A DNA stretch of 6,954 nt from NCBI GenBank assembly GCA_021841985.1, contig JAKCCP010000069.1, forward strand, positions 1 to 6,954, written 5' to 3'. Origin of the DNA: Pseudomonadota bacterium (lineage in GTDB: Bacteria > Pseudomonadota > Alphaproteobacteria > Acetobacterales > Acetobacteraceae). Each line of letters begins with the position of its first letter. Within the stretch, counting starts at the first letter, position 1. The translations under genes and the position numbers were made by a program. A model generated the notes under the pieces. The model was not told the origin of the DNA. It ran no database searches and saw nothing but the letters and a program-made list of their open reading frames with translations. Below are positions 5,704 to 6,954 of this stretch, in pieces.

Positions 5704-6840
5704 ATGCGTATTCTTTATAGCCATCGCATCCAGTCGCGTGACGGGCAGAGCGTGCATGTCGAGGAACTGATCGCCGCCTTGCGCGCCGAAGGCGCCGAGG
5801 TTCTGGTCGTCGGCCCGGGGTTTTATGAGCAATCCGGCTTCGGCGGCGAAAGCCGTCTCGTCGCCCTCGCCCGCCGCCTGCTGCCCGCAGCCCTCGCCGA
5901 GCTTGCCGAACTCGCCTACAACCTTCCGGCGTATCGCCGCCTTCGCCGCGCCGCGCGCGGCTTTCGCCCCGATGTCATCTATGAGCGCTATAATCTTTTC
6001 TATCTCGCCGGGGCCGCTCTCGCGCGGAACGAGGGGATACCGTTTTTTCTCGAAGTCAATGCGCCGCTCGCCGAGGAGCGGGCGCGGTTCGGCGGGCTTC
6101 GCCTCGGCGGGCTGGCGCGCTGGGCGGAGCGCCATGTCTGGCGCGCGGCGGCGCGGGTTTTTGCGGTGACCGGCGTGCTCGGCGAGATGATCGCGCAGAG
6201 TGGCGTCGCCTCCGAGCGCCTCGTCATCACCCCGAACGGCATCGATCTCGCGGCGTTTCCCGAGCCCCGCGATGGCGCCATCGGGCGCGAGACACTGGTG
6301 CTCGGCTTCACCGGCTTCGTGCGCGAATGGCACGGGTTGGACGCGGTGATCACGGCACTCGCCGCGCCGGGCACCGATCCGCGTCTTCGCCTCGTCATCG
6401 CCGGCGACGGTCCGGCGCGGCCGCGCCTTGAGCGCCAGGCGGCGGCGCTTGGCGTTGCCGCGCGGGTCCGCTTCACCGGGCTCGTCGGCCGGGCGGAGAT
6501 TCCGGCGCTGGTCGCGGATTTCGATATCGCGCTACAGCCGCGCGTCGTGGCCTACGCCTCGCCCTTGAAGATTTTCGAATACATGGCCGCCGGCCGCGCC
6601 ATCGTCGCCCCGGACCAGCCCAATATCCGCGAAATCCTCGACCATGAACGGAGCGCGCTGCTCTTTGACCCGAACCGGGAGGGCGCGATGTGGGCGGCGA
6701 TCATGCGCCTTGCCGGCGACCCCGATCTCCGCGCCCGGCTCGGCGCCGAGGCCCGCGCGGACATCATCCGCCGCGACCACACCTGGGCCGGCAATGCCCG
6801 CCGCGTCCTCGCCCATGCCGCCGCGGCGGCGCGGCGATGA
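5704..6840 (+). CDS. Glycosyltransferase family 4 (GT-B fold), second of two
   Basis: A 378-residue GT4-type glycosyltransferase and the last gene of the operon. N-terminal domain: MRILYSHRIQSRDGQSVHVEEL opening (1-22), PDVIYERYNLFYLAG (89-103) and FFLEVNAPLAEER (114-126), blocks common in exopolysaccharide GT4 enzymes acting on polyprenyl-linked acceptors. Donor domain: VITPNGIDLAAFP (174-186), LGFTGFVREWHGLD (200-213), LRLVIAGDGPARPRLE (228-243), VRFTGLVGRAEIPAL (255-269) and SPLKIFEYMAAGRAIVA (286-302). In the E-x7-E position only the second Glu (E292) is kept; the first is Y284, preceded by a Q-P-R loop. The conserved K289 is present, the usual pattern in this GT4 branch. There is no signal peptide or membrane segment. 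It differs clearly in sequence from the GT4 at 2535, so the pair probably adds two different sugars or linkages. Confidence 0.92.
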   Translation: MRILYSHRIQSRDGQSVHVEELIAALRAEGAEVLVVGPGFYEQSGFGGESRLVALARRLLPAALAELAELAYNLPAYRRLRRAARGFRPDVIYERYNLFYLAGAALARNEGIPFFLEVNAPLAEERARFGGLRLGGLARWAERHVWRAAARVFAVTGVLGEMIAQSGVASERLVITPNGIDLAAFPEPRDGAIGRETLVLGFTGFVREWHGLDAVITALAAPGTDPRLRLVIAGDGPARPRLERQAAALGVAARVRFTGLVGRAEIPALVADFDIALQPRVVAYASPLKIFEYMAAGRAIVAPDQPNIREILDHERSALLFDPNREGAMWAAIMRLAGDPDLRARLGAEARADIIRRDHTWAGNARRVLAHAAAAARR

Positions 6841-6850
6841 GACCCCCCGC

Positions 6851-6954
6851 CTAGAGCAACATCCGTTCGCATTGGCTCACGGATATTTCTCTATCTCTTT
6901 GTTTTGGCGAGCAACTTAATCCGTTCAGATGATTCTATCTGAACGGATGTTGCT
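6851..6954. repeat. Palindromic intergenic repeat element (REP/MITE-like), possibly cut by the window end
   Basis: Immediately after the operon the sequence becomes AT-richer and highly symmetrical. AGCAACATCCGTTC (6855-6868) has a perfect 14-bp inverted copy, GAACGGATGTTGCT (6941-6954), at the window end. Inside the right half, ATCCGTTCAGAT (6919-6930) pairs perfectly with ATCTGAACGGAT (6937-6948) around a 6-nt loop, and the flanking AGCAAC (6910-6915) pairs with GTTGCT (6949-6954) across a TTA bulge, giving an 18-bp stem. GAGCAAC thus occurs twice in direct orientation (6854-6860 and 6909-6915). The left end reads CTAGAGCAAC; alphaproteobacterial genomes carry dispersed palindromes that begin with a CTAGAGCA-like end, as I recall them. 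There is no reading frame of note. It may also act as a transcription stop or mRNA-stabilising stem for the operon. Confidence 0.8.
6861..6905 (+). terminator. Weak candidate terminator of the glycan operon within the repeat
   Basis: ATCCGT (6861-6866) pairs with ACGGAT (6879-6884) around a 12-nt loop and is followed by T-rich sequence (6885-6905) just 20 bp beyond the last stop codon. The stem is short and the T-run is interrupted by A, C and G. The much stronger stem at 6910-6954 may be the real 3' structure. Confidence 0.28.

Noticed and set aside
4506..5705. A 399-codon minus-strand open frame opposite the acyltransferase, with its own repeat-encoded N-terminus (repeating VGAAR).
   Set aside because: The repeats are simply the minisatellite read backwards, and the remainder is biased sequence without motifs.
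6841..6954. A CRISPR array or phage attachment site at the right edge, given the repeated GAGCAAC blocks.
   Set aside because: There are only two short direct copies embedded in inverted symmetry, with no regular spacers, no cas genes, no tRNA and no integrase nearby.

Overview
The window is very GC-rich DNA with tightly packed genes and strong G/C at third codon positions. Protein style and codon use suggest an alphaproteobacterium, plausibly of the Acetobacteraceae/Rhodospirillales type. That placement is inference from style and from the repeat at the right edge; there is no marker gene to prove it.

Layout. Left edge to about 1217: a minus-strand RhlE-type DEAD-box RNA helicase (90-1217). 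Downstream of it lie three copies of a 15-bp tandem repeat (60-104) that contain its stop codon, then a strong hairpin (12-41). A 298-bp divergent intergenic region follows (1218-1515). It holds a good plus-strand promoter candidate (1443-1471), phased A-tracts, a minus-strand terminator-like hairpin plus T-tract (1402-1436), a weak minus-strand promoter candidate and small inverted repeats.

From 1516 to 6840 five plus-strand genes are packed as one probable operon with junctions of -4, +5, +4 and +10 bp. They encode a polysaccharide (NodB-like) deacetylase, a GT4 glycosyltransferase, a membrane-anchored DUF218 (YdcF/ElyC-like) protein, a FemAB/CelD-like GNAT acyltransferase whose C-terminus is a (GSANP)n repeat, and a second GT4 glycosyltransferase. 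After a 10-bp spacer, a separate AT-richer palindromic repeat element (6851-6954) closes the window.

Together the five genes look like the tailoring and assembly part of a cell-surface glycan pathway. Two cytosolic retaining-type transferases would add sugars to a lipid- or nucleotide-linked acceptor, the deacetylase and the GNAT-like protein would alter N- or O-acyl groups, and the DUF218 protein would act at the membrane, perhaps on a lipid-linked intermediate. No flippase, polymerase, exporter, chain-length regulator or priming transferase is present, so the module must work with genes elsewhere. The most unusual features are the two unrelated 15-bp in-frame minisatellites at the 3' ends of two different genes, the palindromic element at the right edge, and the deacetylase with an altered metal-binding motif.
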